A program made the translations under genes and the position numbers. From Lepidodermella squamata (taxonomy: Eukaryota > Gastrotricha), in NCBI GenBank assembly GCA_047495785.1, contig JBLDXI010000010.1:1240001-1304000 (forward strand): 64,000 nucleotides of DNA, in the 5' to 3' direction. The notes beneath the pieces are model-generated. The model was not told where the DNA came from. It worked only from the letters and a program-made list of their open reading frames with translations, and did no database searches. Positions 47,755 to 60,202 of this stretch are shown here, in pieces. Numbering within the stretch: the stretch's first letter is position 1; each line of letters opens with the position of its first letter.

Positions 47755-49859
47755 TAAAGGTATCGAGGCTTTATCCTAATTTAATTGAAAAGGTATGGAT
47801 CATATCGTTCGTGTTGCGACGTAAGAGACCTCGTTAGGCAGTACTTTCATGCTGTTTGTAATAAAATATTTGCTACTTTTTATTTGCCGGTAATAGCATC
47901 ATTATTGCGGCGCATCCGATACCGAGCGGTTACAGCGCCTACCAGAATGCTTACTGCGCACAAACGCTTCAGATAATTTCTCCGTTATCATGGCTAAATT
48001 CTTAAGATCAACCAAATTTATCCCTATCTTCCTTATTTCATAATCTTTCCCTTCGAGCGTAGTCTAGGATAATTCTGTCAATTTTTCTCAATATCCATAG
48101 GGTAAACTCTCTCTCTCTTATGTTCCACTTATTGTTCAAACATGACCAGAGTCTGCGTTTGAATGGGCATAATTGTATAGTTTCCCATTCTCGGAGAATT
48201 TCCCTGGAATCATAGACTAGCTGAGCCAATGTTTCTACTATTCAGCCCTTAAATCATGAAACTGCTAATAAAGCACTTATTACGCTATTGGTTTTAGTAT
48301 AATTGGTGGTTATCCTTCTCCATTATCTCGCAGACATTTGGATATCCTTATTTTTCGCTTGAAAAAGCGATCACATCTTTTTCTGATCAATCGAATTTCA
48401 TGTTTATCAAATATGAGCCGTTGATCTGTTGCAACAAACTGAACTAAAACCTTGCCCGAAGCTCGCGGAATCGCTGAGATTTGCAGCCACATGAGGTCAA
48501 TAGTAGAATCACACGAAGTTGGTAGCATTCAAGAATTGCTAGGATGACTTGTATTTCTGAATCCTAAGAAAGATAGCGGATTGTCTTGATAATGTGATCT
48601 GGCTAGCGATTTAGAAACGAAACCGCCGTATTTGAGGAATGCTTGACATGCAACTCGCTTGACATGATTCGTATACGACAAAACGTGACCCACCATTCAA
48701 GTTTGGGATTCACGATTTTTGCGCGGACTTCTTACGGAAATACTACGTCACATTTATTCTGATGGTGCCGAACCGACGGCCGAATATCGCGGACTAATAC
48801 TAATACCGATAGTATTTATCAAAGAAAACAATTATTCGCAGAAGAATAATTTACAAAGCGCATCCACTCGATCATTTTGGCTGGAATCCTAAATCCTATC
48901 TATAATTAGGGCTATCAGGAATGCTTATACGGCACTTCAAACCGATCTATTGGCGAGAATGCAGATTAATTCAGAGGGTTTCAGAGTAAATGAAGGCAAA
49001 GAAGTGACACCATAGAGCTAGTTTTACTAGCTCTATGAGCGACACGTACTTTATGCTGAGAATGGGCTAAGGGTGTTAAGGTAGATCTCTGGAGCGATGG
49101 AGCGATTTGTTCTACGCTTTGCAAGGCTAAATCAAAGCGCAGCAATCTGATCTGCTCTGGGTTAGTATTGAAATTTAACACGTAATTAATGGTCAATAGA
49201 TATGGACATTCTTTGTTTTGAAGGGGAAGAAAACAGCTAAACCAAAGCAGTCAAAGTAGGATGAATTACCATGAATTACGTAGTCGTTAGCGTCGCTGAA
49301 TAACTCAGATTCGGGCTTGTTCACGTCACTTAGAGACAGTTGACGGGTGACAAGTTTGCTTTCCCTTTCATTCACATATTAACTCTGCTATTGCCTTCAG
49401 TGCCATTTCTGTGGTTTGCCAATTTACTTAGTTAGTTAGTTTTAGTGGAGTATCGGCGTCATCGATTCTTGAAAATTACTAGTTCATTTCGGTTTTAAGT
49501 GATACATTTTCAGAAATCTTTACAGACCGCTTGTTTCCTAATTGCGACACTTCAAAGATCCGCTAAAACTTCCATGGACGAGATCTACTTCCAGTAATAT
49601 TACGTGTTCGCAAATATCATTCTATAATTTATCGTAGAATCAAAGGCATTTTTTTTAGAATGTCTCATTCTAAAATAGCTAATAATGATTCATTACTATC
49701 TTATTGCAATATCTCCCGAAGCTATCTAATTGTACTAATAGTACAGTAATAGTACATCCAATTAGCTGCTGTATTAAATTTTAATTTCTGCATTGTTGAT
49801 AGGATTATTTTACTTAACCGAACCACTAATGATCGACGCCAACACGTCCATCCCTGCCC
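47755..49859. other. Gene-poor intergenic DNA
   Basis: No recognisable gene, repeat array or RNA. Short open frames (60-75 codons) lack support. A perfect 11-bp hairpin with a 5-base loop lies at 49011-49037 (CATAGAGCTAG / CTAGCTCTATG). Confidence 0.5.
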
Positions 49860-50620
49860 TCCAACCCGGCGAAATCATCAAATATTCTCGGCTTCTCGGC
49901 CCAGACCTACTTTGTTGCCGCATCGGCTATCAGCAATCTGAACTTGAATAAGCTTGACGCATGCACCTGGCTTCGCGGAGATCAAAAGCTCACGCTGCTG
50001 AACCAGTAAGTTTGGCCAACCCTCGTGTACCCTCTACAAACGGCACCGCTGAACAAACTGCCGCGATCATTCCTGGAGGATGTGGACAAGATAGTCAGAT
50101 CAGCCGTGAATGAAATGCTCCTCCTGCCAATCCTCCAGCCGCGATCTCAGGAAACCGAAACGCGATTCGTGTTTTAAGGAGTGGTGTTCGAAACCCACAG
50201 GTGAGGGCGCTGTGTGATTCAAGGAATATCCCGCGGGTAACAACCTGATTCTGAATAAAACCGGCCGCTCGTCGAGCAAGTACACCTGCGCATTTAGGAT
50301 GACGGTGAGATCTGTGTCAGTGAGAAGCAGTAAGTTGGCTGCAAGCGACGGGACCGCCACTGCGGTGCTGAGAAAGAAATTATTGGTCATGTCCTCGGCG
50401 CTTGTCATTTCAGCTCGCTGATGATCACCAGTCGTCATGATAAAATCCGCTCCATGATCGCTACGGCACTACGGAAGAACGGGATGAAAGTGCACTAGGA
50501 AGTCGCGGTAAAGGAGACAGACGGTGCGTGGAGACGAGTCGACATCATCGCGTACGATCCGAGGACGAAGGAGGGAAAATTAGCGAAATTCCGACAAAAG
50601 GTCGCTACTATACTATAGCT
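49860..50620 (+). mobile_element. Decayed R2-like non-LTR retrotransposon 3' coding end
   Basis: Broken plus-strand frames read as the end of a site-specific non-LTR reverse transcriptase. First comes LNKLPRSFLEDVDKIVRS followed by EMLLLPILQ. Then a degenerate zinc knuckle HCGAEKEIIGHVLGAC (50355-50400), then RHDKIRSMIATALRKNG and GAWRRVDIIAYDP up to about 50600, as in the C-terminal endonuclease region of the R2 group. Several in-frame stops and frame changes show it is dead. The minus-strand frame 50100-50438 is a shadow of it. Family assignment is by motif memory. Confidence 0.65.
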
Positions 50621-51737
50621 GAGTGCTGGCTCTTCCGATATTATTCAACCTGTTATCGCCATTTCTGTTGAAACCAAGTGTGATAAATTATTCTCTTGGT
50701 TTCATTTCATTTGTTCATTTTCAATTATTTCGCTGCGTTGAAAATAAAGATGTACTGCACCGGGTCACGGATAATAATAATTTTTCATTTGTAACGGCAG
50801 CTCGTTTTTGCTACCCGTAAAATCTTCAATCGAAGAATTGTAGAAGAGCGCGAGAAAACTTTGAAGAATTACAGTAAGGATAGGCGAAGAAGATGAATTT
50901 ATCTTCTTTTATCTTCAAGAGTCCAAGAACGCAAGATAGCAATCGCAGCTAATGGCAATTTTATAGCCCTTGAACCGAAGATAGTAATTTGGGATGCAAC
51001 CGCTCCACAGTTGTAAACAGCCGCAATATAGCCGTATAATGATTTATAGAAATATGCGCTAGCACTGGCGGTCTCTTACATCGCAACACGAACGATATGC
51101 GCATGATGGTATAGGAAATTTGTGATAGAACTCACTTCTCCAAACTGAGTTTAAGAAGAGATGTTCGAACTTCACTATGTTAAAATGTGCCGTGGAAGTT
51201 GCAGCGGCCTACAACATATATTCCGAGAAATAGGAATGTTGGAAGACTCACATGTCGCTTTATTGAAATAGGTATTATTGGCTGATTTCGAGTACACTCT
51301 TACAGTTACTTATTTAAGGCGCAATATCGATTTGAGTAACATTAAATATGAATCTACCGCGCCTTAATATATATTCAATATTGATATATAAAGCCAATGT
51401 GTTTATAGTTGTTTGCTGTTTCTTCGAGTTGATCACCATGCTTGGAGAACTGTTTTCGTTACAGCGTGAAGAGCTGATTGATTTTCATCAAAAACTTTCT
51501 AGCGCAAATTTCTTTGTGCGAATACCGTGTCAGTTATAAGTGTTATGTTTATCGTTAATTATTAATTCAAGACGCACCTAGTTGAGTGAAGCGGTAGACT
51601 AAAAAGTGCAACAATAATACCAGACACATTGGTACCGTACACTGCAAGCAGCTAGCTGCAGCCATTAAATCAATAACATAGGAACCTGTAGGTTGGACAA
51701 AAGCTCAGATCAAAATGAATTGTCGCTTTATCCCAGA
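50621..51737. other. Intergenic DNA and probable 5' region of paralog F
   Basis: AT-rich, no gene recognised. The 5' UTR and promoter of F should lie in the last few hundred bases. A nine-codon upstream frame (51715-51741) overlaps the first ATG of F as ATGA. Confidence 0.4.
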
Positions 51738-54700
51738 ATGAGACAATTTCTGAAGTGCTTTTCTCGGAAGATGGAGGAACTCTATCTAGGAGTGCTTATT
51801 TTTCTGTTGACACCTACAGGGATTATAGCCCCACCAGATTCAGCAATAATTAGCTCGACATTGTCGGCTCTGCCGTCGCTTGTCGCTTACTGGCCATTTT
51901 CTAGCTTGACAGGCACAAACGATGCGAAATCGAGTAATCAAATCAACGGTTACGCAACTGTCACTCCTCTGGTTTATGTCAATGGGCCCTACGGAGTACC
52001 ACAGACCGGCATTCAACTTGGCCCGACTACGCCGACTAAAACTTACATTGTCATCAACAGCACGCAGGTGAATCTGGGCACAAGCGCTTGGACCTTTGCG
52101 ATGTGGGTGAAAGCGGATGGGACGAGTAGCACGCCCTTCATTGATTATTACCTTCCTGGCTCGGTAGGCACTATGATGTGGCAATACCCTAGTGGAGATA
52201 CTGTTAGCTTCGATGGTGGGCCTGGCAATTTCGCTCAGCAAACCTGCAAAGTTTCTCAAAACTGGACATTTATAGCGGCTACTTGGGACAAAACAGCCGG
52301 CCTTGCGAAGGCGTTTTGTGACTCAGCATTCTTTACGACCCCAAAATCTGTTGCACAGCCCAAGATGTCCGATCAATTTTTCATTGGATACAGGTATGAG
52401 CTGAACACTTAGTGTCAAATCCACTCAAGCTGTACGGAATAATCTTTTTCAGAGATACAAGCGCGTCGGTAGCCGGTGGCACTAGTGCAAATGTCAAAGT
52501 CGCTTGTGCATCACTGCATTCCAATACATTGAACCTAAATCAGATGCTTCAAGTTCGAGACGCCTGCCAAGTCTTTTCAGGCAATAATTTTCATTGATTA
52601 TCAGTCATTTCATTAATTTTTCGTAAATAGCAAGCTGTCCATCAGTAACTTGCGCTAATGGCGGGACTTGTGTTGGCTACAACATGTGCAAGTGCTCTAG
52701 TCCATTCATCGGAGAAACCTGTGAAATACGTGAGATTTGTAATATTTTATGAGTACTCATCTATTCCAGCAATGCTATAACAGGACCAGCTGCTAAACCC
52801 TTTGTGAAAAGCCAATTCGACCTAACACCCAGCCTTATTGCTTTCTGGCCACTAAACAGTGACTACAACATCGGGGATGCAAGTACGAAAAACTCTCTCA
52901 ACGCAACTTGGCCGCCTGCGACCCCACCTGATTTCGCCGTTGGTCCCTACGGGAAGAACGGTGCCTCGATACAGTTCTCGAATGGCATTTACGCCAGCGT
53001 TGCGTCTAACCTGTTGAACGTTGGTGCCTCTTCTTGGACAGTTTCAGCATGGATTTACGCTCAAAGCATGTTTCATCCAATTGTTGAATGGCTGAATCCT
53101 ACGAACACGAACGCCGGTAATTACGGGATGCATTTATGGGTGCACTATGCCACCACGAACAACACGTTCTGGTTCAACACCATGTCTCCAAGCGGCGTTG
53201 CTGCCACCTGCAATTTCATGTCCAACTGGGTGTTCGTAGCTGCAACTTACGACTCTGCTACTAAAACGATAAGATTGTTATGCGACGACTACTTCATAGC
53301 GGGGGCGGTTTACAATGCCACGGCGAATCCTGTCACCTCCAATACTGTGTTTTTCGGAAGAAGGTGCGTCAATCACTAGCCGATAAAGATATACGATTAG
53401 CTGTGTTCTTTTAGCAATGGAGATCCAACCAACTACTGGGATGGGAGACTGGCCTGCATCTCTGTGTACTCTACAGCCTTATCTCAAATGGATCTTCTAC
53501 GGGTTAGAGACTATTGCAAATTGTTTTCAGGTATCGCTTCCACAAATTACAAATTATATAAGTTACACATTTTGTTACTTCCAGTTGATTTACCTTCCAC
53601 AAGTTGTTCGAATGGTGGAACACCGGTAGCTTACAACTTATGCGCTTGTGTATCACCTTGGAGCGGCATAAAGTGTGATGAAAGTACGCTCATTTATTGT
53701 ATTCCTCATATTCTAAGCTCGAAATCGATTAATTAAAGTCGGAGTCAACACTACCTACTTATCCAATCGATTGGCGTCATTTTCGAGTCTTGTCGCTTAC
53801 TGGCCGCTAAATTTAGCTTTCGGTGTTGGGGATGCATCGCCTAATGCAATAAATGGCATTATATATCGAGCTCCAGCCTGGAGCGCTGGTGTTTGGGGTG
53901 CTTCTTACGGCAGTCTTCAAACTAGCTCTGCTCTAAGCCCGAAGAGATATGTAACTTTTACATCGCCGAAACTCAATGTGGGAGCAGGATCTTGGACGCT
54001 GTCAATATGGGTTTACATGTCCTCAACCAACATAGACGCAATTTTCGAATTTCAACACCCGACTAACCCAAATCCTAATTCTAACGCTTACGGAATGCAC
54101 TTTGCTCATTATCCTGCTGGGACTAATAACGTTTGGTTCAATACAATGGCCACTGGTGGTGTCCAGATGGATTGTAAGATAGTTGGCCAATGGACGTTCA
54201 TTGCAGCTACTTTCGATTATCCGACTAAGACATTGCGGCTATTGTGCAATGATTGGTTTGCCGCTTCGTATACCTCCACCGCTGACCCTGTTACATCAAA
54301 TACGCTCTTCCTCGGAATGAGTAACGCTGATCTCACGGCAAACTCTGGAAACATGGCCTGTGCTTCAATTTTCAACTCTGCTTTGAGCTTAGAGGAACTC
54401 ATCAAAGTTCGCGACACTTGCGGCTTGTTCTCAGGTAAAATGGTCCATTGATATTTGTTTCATTAATTTAACCATTCATCTCCAAGCTTCTTGTTCAACT
54501 GATTGCTTTAATGATGGAAAATGCGTTGGGGTCAATGTATGTTTTTGTCAACCAGGCTGGACTGGTACTTTCTGTGCCTACGGTGAGAACTAGGATATGT
54601 TCATGTCAATCATTATCCTACTTCTTTTCAGCAATATCACAAGAACAAGACAACCAGAATGCTTTGGCGAAGTTGCCAGATCTCATCGGTTACTGGCCTC

Positions 54701-57700
54701 TTAATGCCAATTATTGGGCAAAAGATGCCAAAAAATCGAGCTCCATCGTTGGATGGTTCAACAACCGCCGTCCAAAATACATTAATGGACCTTATGGGTT
54801 ACCTCATGGAGCATTTGAGGCACCTGGCTTGAGCGGCAGTCCTTATAACGAATACGCTGCACTGGACTCATCGCAACTCGACATGGGGTCGAATTCGTGG
54901 ACTGTTTCGTTCTTCGTCAATGCGGCCACTACCTCTACTACGCCTTTCATGGAGTGGACCCAGTCAAGCGGATCTTATGGAGCTCACTTATGGCAATGGG
55001 ATAGCGTTAACAGGCTTTGGTTTAACGATGCCGTTAGTAATGGGTTTTACATACCCTGCAATATGAAAGATGTCTGGCAGTTTGTTGCTGCTACGTATGA
55101 TTCCAATTCCAAACTTATCCGCCTGTTCTGCAACAACACATTTGGCTCGACAACGAAAACCCTCACAGTTAACCCATCTACATGGAATCGGTTGTATATA
55201 GGCAAGAGGTGAATTTCATGGATCTTACACAGGATCAATTCAGCATTTTACTTTGCTTTGGTTAGACATGACAATTCACAGATCTCATCGGCCAGATTCG
55301 CATGCTTATCAATTCACAGCTCAGTTTTGAATGAAACGAGCCTTCTTCAAGTCAAGGAAATGTGCAATCGTTTCTCTTTCGTTTGCTTCCCAACGTGTGC
55401 GAATGGAGGAACTTGCACAGCTTTTCAAACTTGTATTTGTAAAGCTGGTTTCACTGGAGACCGTTGCCGGATGCGTAAGTTGAATTAATTATCATACATC
55501 TTGAATTGTTACCTCGGTTAACCAGCAACTGCTGTTGAGACTGCAATCCAAGATAAGCTTGCCGCGTTTCCTAGCATGACGGCGTATTGGCCGTTGAGCT
55601 CAGACTACGGAGCGAGAGATGCGAAGAAATCTAGCCCTCTCAATGGTTGGTTCAAATACAATACCGTCAACTGGGTGACTGGGCCCTACGGGCTAGCAGG
55701 GACAGGTTTTCAGGCCTCTGCTACTCAAAGTGATTTCGGATATTCCTCTTCGAATTTCTTCGAGCTAATATCGCAAACTACCAACTACAACCAGTCGTCA
55801 TGGACAGTAACTCTTTTCGTCAACTCGATAAGCGTGGGCCCTGTATTTTTTGAATACGAACAAGAAACTACCAACTGGTATGGAACACATTTACAACACT
55901 ATCCTGTGATAAACTCGTTGCAAACAAATGGTATAACTGGGGGTTACACCATGCTATGTGAATTCTGGGATCAATGGCAGTTCATCGCCTTCACATTCAG
56001 CTTTGGAACAAAGCAAGCTGTTACTTTTTGTAATCAGACTGCTGTGTCAAATACATTCTCGAGTGCACCTATTACAAGCCCAGTTATGCACATTGGCCTG
56101 AGGTAAGCTATTTTTCTAATAACGCTCTGACGTGATTGAAAGTTGCCACGAACCAGGCAATATCCTGCGCCATCTCCTGGGTTGTTTTCAAAATACTCTT
56201 GTGCTTCTGTTTTCAATTCGGCCCTATCTACGTCTGATTTGTTGAAAGTAAAGGATCTATGCCCATTGTTCCAGGGTAAGTTCAATCTCTGAATGAGGTT
56301 AAATCTCTGCGCTAATGTTGATCCTTAGCTCAATGCTCGAAACCGTGCTTGAATGGCGGGACATGTACCGGGTTCGAGACATGCACATGCACTCTGGATT
56401 GGAAAGGACCCACATGCGAAACAAGTGATTCCGAAACAAACAATTGTTGAAAGTTTTTAAATTGATCATCTCATTGCAGAGGCTTGCGATCCTAGCTGTA
56501 TTAACGGAGGAGCTTGCAACGGGGTGACCTGCGATTGCCTCTCTGGATACACAGGCAAATCGTGCGAGGTAGGGATATGCGACCCTGCGTGCAAGGAAGG
56601 CGGGACATGCACGCAACCGAACGTCTGCACTTGCGACGCTTTCCACTCCGGAACACTGTGTGAAATATGTAAGCTCAATACAGAATCGCACGATTCCAGC
56701 ATTATATTAGGAAAGGTTACAATCTGAGTAATCTTTCGTTCATGTTATTCTATAGCTCAATGCTCGAAACCGTGCGCAAATGGTGGGTCATGTGCTGGGG
56801 TCGATATCTGCAATTGCACCAAAGATTGGAAAGGACCCACTTGTGAAACGAGTAATTTGAAAATTGTATGACTGTAAGCTGTAAGGTGAATTAATGGTCT
56901 TGTTACAGAGGCTTGCGATCCAATGTGCGTTAACGGAGGCAGTTGTAACGGTGCGACCTGCGATTGTTTGCCTGGGTACACGGGGCAATCGTGTGAAGTA
57001 GCGATCTGCGACCCTGCATGCAAGGAAGGAGGAACATGCACGAAAGCGAACGTCTGCACTTGTGACGCTCTTCACTCCGGACCCCTGTGTGAATATTGTA
57101 AGCTCGGATACCATACCAATCACGAAATCATCGTAAATTACTTCGTCTTGACAGATCAATGCACCCCAGCTTGTCCACCTGGCATCGCGGTGTGTAGTGG
57201 GCCAAATACCTGTACTGTGACAGCGCTTGTGAGTTTTGTATGTAGAGCCTAGGCTGTTAGTAACCTTCATTTTCTAGACATCGCTTTGCACGAAAATCAA
57301 AACTGACATCGGGCCGAGCTGTGTTACTTGGAAGAATCAAGGCCAGTGCCTGTCGAACCCCGGTTTCATGTGGCCATCTTGTCAACAAAGTTGTACTCTT
57401 TATGCAACTTGCGAGTGTGATGTTGATCCTCGCTTGCCAGTCGATTTCAACTGCACATGTGGCGACTGGGCCTCTACTGGTGCTTGTGAGAATGACCCGA
57501 GTGGCCAAGCACAAGCGAGCTGTTTTTACACTTGTGGGCGGAGATTGAGTATGCACTATACCCTTTGAATCTAAATGATATCGTATTATAATCTCGCTTC
57601 CAGATCCATTGAATAACTGTTCAGCTGTTCCTGTGATGACGCTAGCTCCGAATTCTCATTGGTCTCTATCCGCCCCTCCTCTGTCGTCCTTCAACGGATT

Positions 57701-59305
57701 AGCAGGTTACATGCAATCTGCATCGATGGTTTGCGACAAAGGTTTCACAGCCTCCATTCCTGCGGATACCGCGATGCACGTTTGCGATCCGTTCAACCCG
57801 AACCCATCAACGGGTAACTGGTTCACGATAAACTCAAACAAGCCAATATGCATGGCTGCAGCGTGCCCCGAACCTCCGTCTGTAGCTGCTTCAACCTATG
57901 TCAATTTTACTAACGCGGCTTACTACACAATGGGAGATAGGGTGCACTATACCTGTAACACTGGATACACTATGGTTGGCTCGACCTCAGGTAACGCAAC
58001 TTGCACCTTTTCTGGACCAACTGGTTGGTCGTGGTTGGAGGGGAAACCTCAATGCAATTGTAAGCTGTCTATGAGTTGCAGTTCCCGGTATAACATTCTT
58101 TTTTTGCAGTGCCCCCGTGCAAGCCCTTGGTTGAGGGGATAAACTCTTTCTTCAACATTTCCACAAATCAGACGGGTGGAGTGGCTTCGTATGCTTGTTT
58201 ACCGGGTTACAAACCTGTTGTGGATGTTAATTTTTTCGTTAAAACCTGTCAAAACGGAGGCGATTGGACCCCCGTCGGACAGCCTCAATGTTCTGGTAAG
58301 ACATTTCCAGTTAGTCTTACTTCCATGTAATCATTCGATTCTCAGTCGTAACCTGTGGAGTGCCTCTCACTGAGGAAAATGCATATCTAGAAGGTCTGAA
58401 AAGCGGGTCTTATATCTACGGCGATCAAGTGACAACAAAATGCACGAAGGGATCTAACAGCCTTTACGTTGAAGCTGGCACCGAAAATACTCCCATGTCA
58501 TCTGTAACCAACACTTGTCTTGACTCGGGGTTCTGGTCAACAAATTCTCTCTCTTGCCTTCGTAAGAAATTGATAAAATTGACAGCTTAGTATTTTATTC
58601 TTTGCGAATTCAGTGGTTAGCTGTGATATGCCACAAACATTCGAGATTTCAACTTATAGAATTATGAACTCTTCCTCTGAAGTGCAAACCATTCTCTACG
58701 ACAGCGTTGTAGCGTTCGAATGCGATTGGAACCAAGGTTATGAGCCAAGTAAGAACCAGACGAACACTGTGGCTTATTGGCGATGCAACGAGAACTCAAC
58801 CTGGGACAAAGAACCTCTTTATTGTTCGCAGAATGCTCTTTTGTCAGCCCCCAAGCCCGTGAAAGTTGTAGCTTATGAGTCAGAAACTGCCGTTGCCACT
58901 GCATCGATGGTCCTCTCAATCTGTGGCTTCTTTCTCGGAATAGTCGTGTGTTTGGACTACATGACCCTAGCCCGAGATTTAGGCCGGTTACGTCATAATT
59001 TCAATCATTTTCTTAAACGGCTACGTGACTTCGGCCGGGCGAGAGAATTGCATGACCTTCGAGTTAAGCTGCGCAACAAGTACTCAGCTGAGCAATATTT
59101 ACAAATGTTGGAGGCTCAGAAGGAACAGCAACAACTCGCAGCTGCTGGGATGGCAGGCGGAGCGAAAACAGATCAATTAATCGCAAATCCGATGTTGGAG
59201 AATCAAGCTCGGCCGTTATCTGGCGATAGGTCAAAAGTACGGCCTCAGCACATCGATGGGGAAATGGAAGTCCCGGAAAGCGAAGTAATTTCCGAAATGG
59301 ATTGA
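51738..59305 (+). CDS. Receptor paralog F: LamG5-EGF10-ShKT2-CCP5-TM giant type I membrane protein
   Basis: Twenty-two exons, 6417 nt, 2138 aa from ATG 51738: 51738-52393, 52453-52580, 52631-52729, 52784-53363, 53415-53530, 53585-53683, 53739-54434, 54487-54582, 54632-55208, 55266-55474, 55526-56102, 56157-56275, 56329-56424, 56480-56668, 56756-56851, 56909-57097, 57155-57228, 57278-57548, 57604-58059, 58110-58295, 58346-58561, 58614-59305. ATG 51771 ([20 protein letters not shown]) is an equally good signal-peptide start. Exon 2 ends at a GC donor (52581). Exon 10 joins the LamG4 end directly to an EGF (intron lost). The ShKT exon is split by an extra 49-bp phase-0 intron (57229-57277). An EGF block is duplicated (56329-56668 and 56756-57097). 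TM and tail match the family; AATAAA at 59349-59354. Confidence 0.86.
56329..57097 (+). repeat. Tandem duplication of an EGF block in F
   Basis: Two copies of one 96-nt EGF exon plus one 189-nt double-EGF exon: 56329-56424 + 56480-56668, and 56756-56851 + 56909-57097. Shared residues include [21 protein letters not shown] and [22 protein letters not shown]. Introns are also alike, so the duplication is genomic and fairly recent. Confidence 0.88.
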
Positions 59306-59422
59306 TGAGGCCTATTGGTTGCACTCTATTGATTTTGAATGAACATAGAATAAATCGCGAAGAGTTGGAGCACTGCGACTTACATCTTAACGGTAGAATC
59401 TGAATCGCTTAAAACATGCAAA
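59306..59422. other. 3' flank of paralog F
   Basis: Short non-coding 3' flank with the AATAAA signal at 59349-59354, ending at the MITE remnant. Confidence 0.5.
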
Positions 59423-59595
59423 CAGTGCGCGAAGTAGGATCCTCGAACTCCGGGGTTATTTTCAGGCCCCAATTTTATAACCAAAGGGCCCCCCTGTGAT
59501 TTTTCTAGGAGTTTCCCAGTTTGGCCTGCTAGGGAGAACGCTAGGGAGAAAATTGTTCCACCGCTTTGCGAGGAGTCACTCGTCACCCTGTTCGA
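59423..59595. mobile_element. Degenerate relative of the hAT-like MITE
   Basis: Begins CAGTGCGCGAAGTAGGATC and continues with CTCGAACTCCGGGGTTATTT, similar to the reverse complement of the MITE at 46699-46865. The far end (CACTCGTCACCCTG, 59582-59595) matches the expected inverted repeat only partly. No target duplication is visible, so this is an older copy. Confidence 0.6.
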
Positions 59596-60202
59596 ATAGG
59601 TGATAGGTGATATAGTTGTAGGACATGTTTGGTATGCCACCCAAGCAACAATAGCTGGAATTTGACGTGGGGAACAGAGCGCTCAATAGCCACCACTAAA
59701 ATTCGCGACGAGTGCGAGTGCGAACTACCCTGAATTCATCTGCGAGTGAGTGCGGAGTGAGGACCAAAATGCGGGCAAAAAAATTGTTATTCACATTGTA
59801 GATGCCGATATATCCCGATCTGCTATTGTCAGAAAGCTTAGCAAACTGGTTACCAGTGAAGCTTAGCAAAAGATAACAATAAAGCCTTTACCAGCCCTGT
59901 CATCTGAACATCACAGCATCCTGATTATTATTCCTAAGCAAACATCGCGTGTTTACGGCAGTAACCTTTAATCAATGACAATGAAATATTCTGGGTTAAA
60001 GGGTCCTGGTTTATTGTTTACCTGTCAGTCTGGAGCAAAAAATGCAGGTAAATGTTAGAGAAAATCATGGGACAAAGGCCGATCTGTAAAGAAAATCGCC
60101 CAAAGCGATTAGAAGGTTTTAATAACTGGCTAATAAATCAATTAAACGATTAAATAATTACACAATATTATCATCCTTTAGATTGTATATTAATTCAAAT
60201 CC
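59596..60202. other. Intergenic DNA upstream of the RHS-like gene
   Basis: No gene seen. A short direct repeat AAGCTTAGCAAA occurs at about 59834 and 59860. A possible splice acceptor (ATCATCCTTTAG ending at 60181) would put a 5' UTR intron or leader just before ATG 60203; the receptor-like coding frame upstream is closed by TAA at 60191-60193. Confidence 0.45.

Noticed and set aside
49011-49037. Perfect 11-bp stem hairpin
   Set aside because: No poly-U tract or small-RNA context in this animal DNA; reported only as a local palindrome.
50100-50438. Minus-strand frame of 112 codons
   Set aside because: Antisense shadow of the R2-like remnant, whose motifs read on the plus strand.
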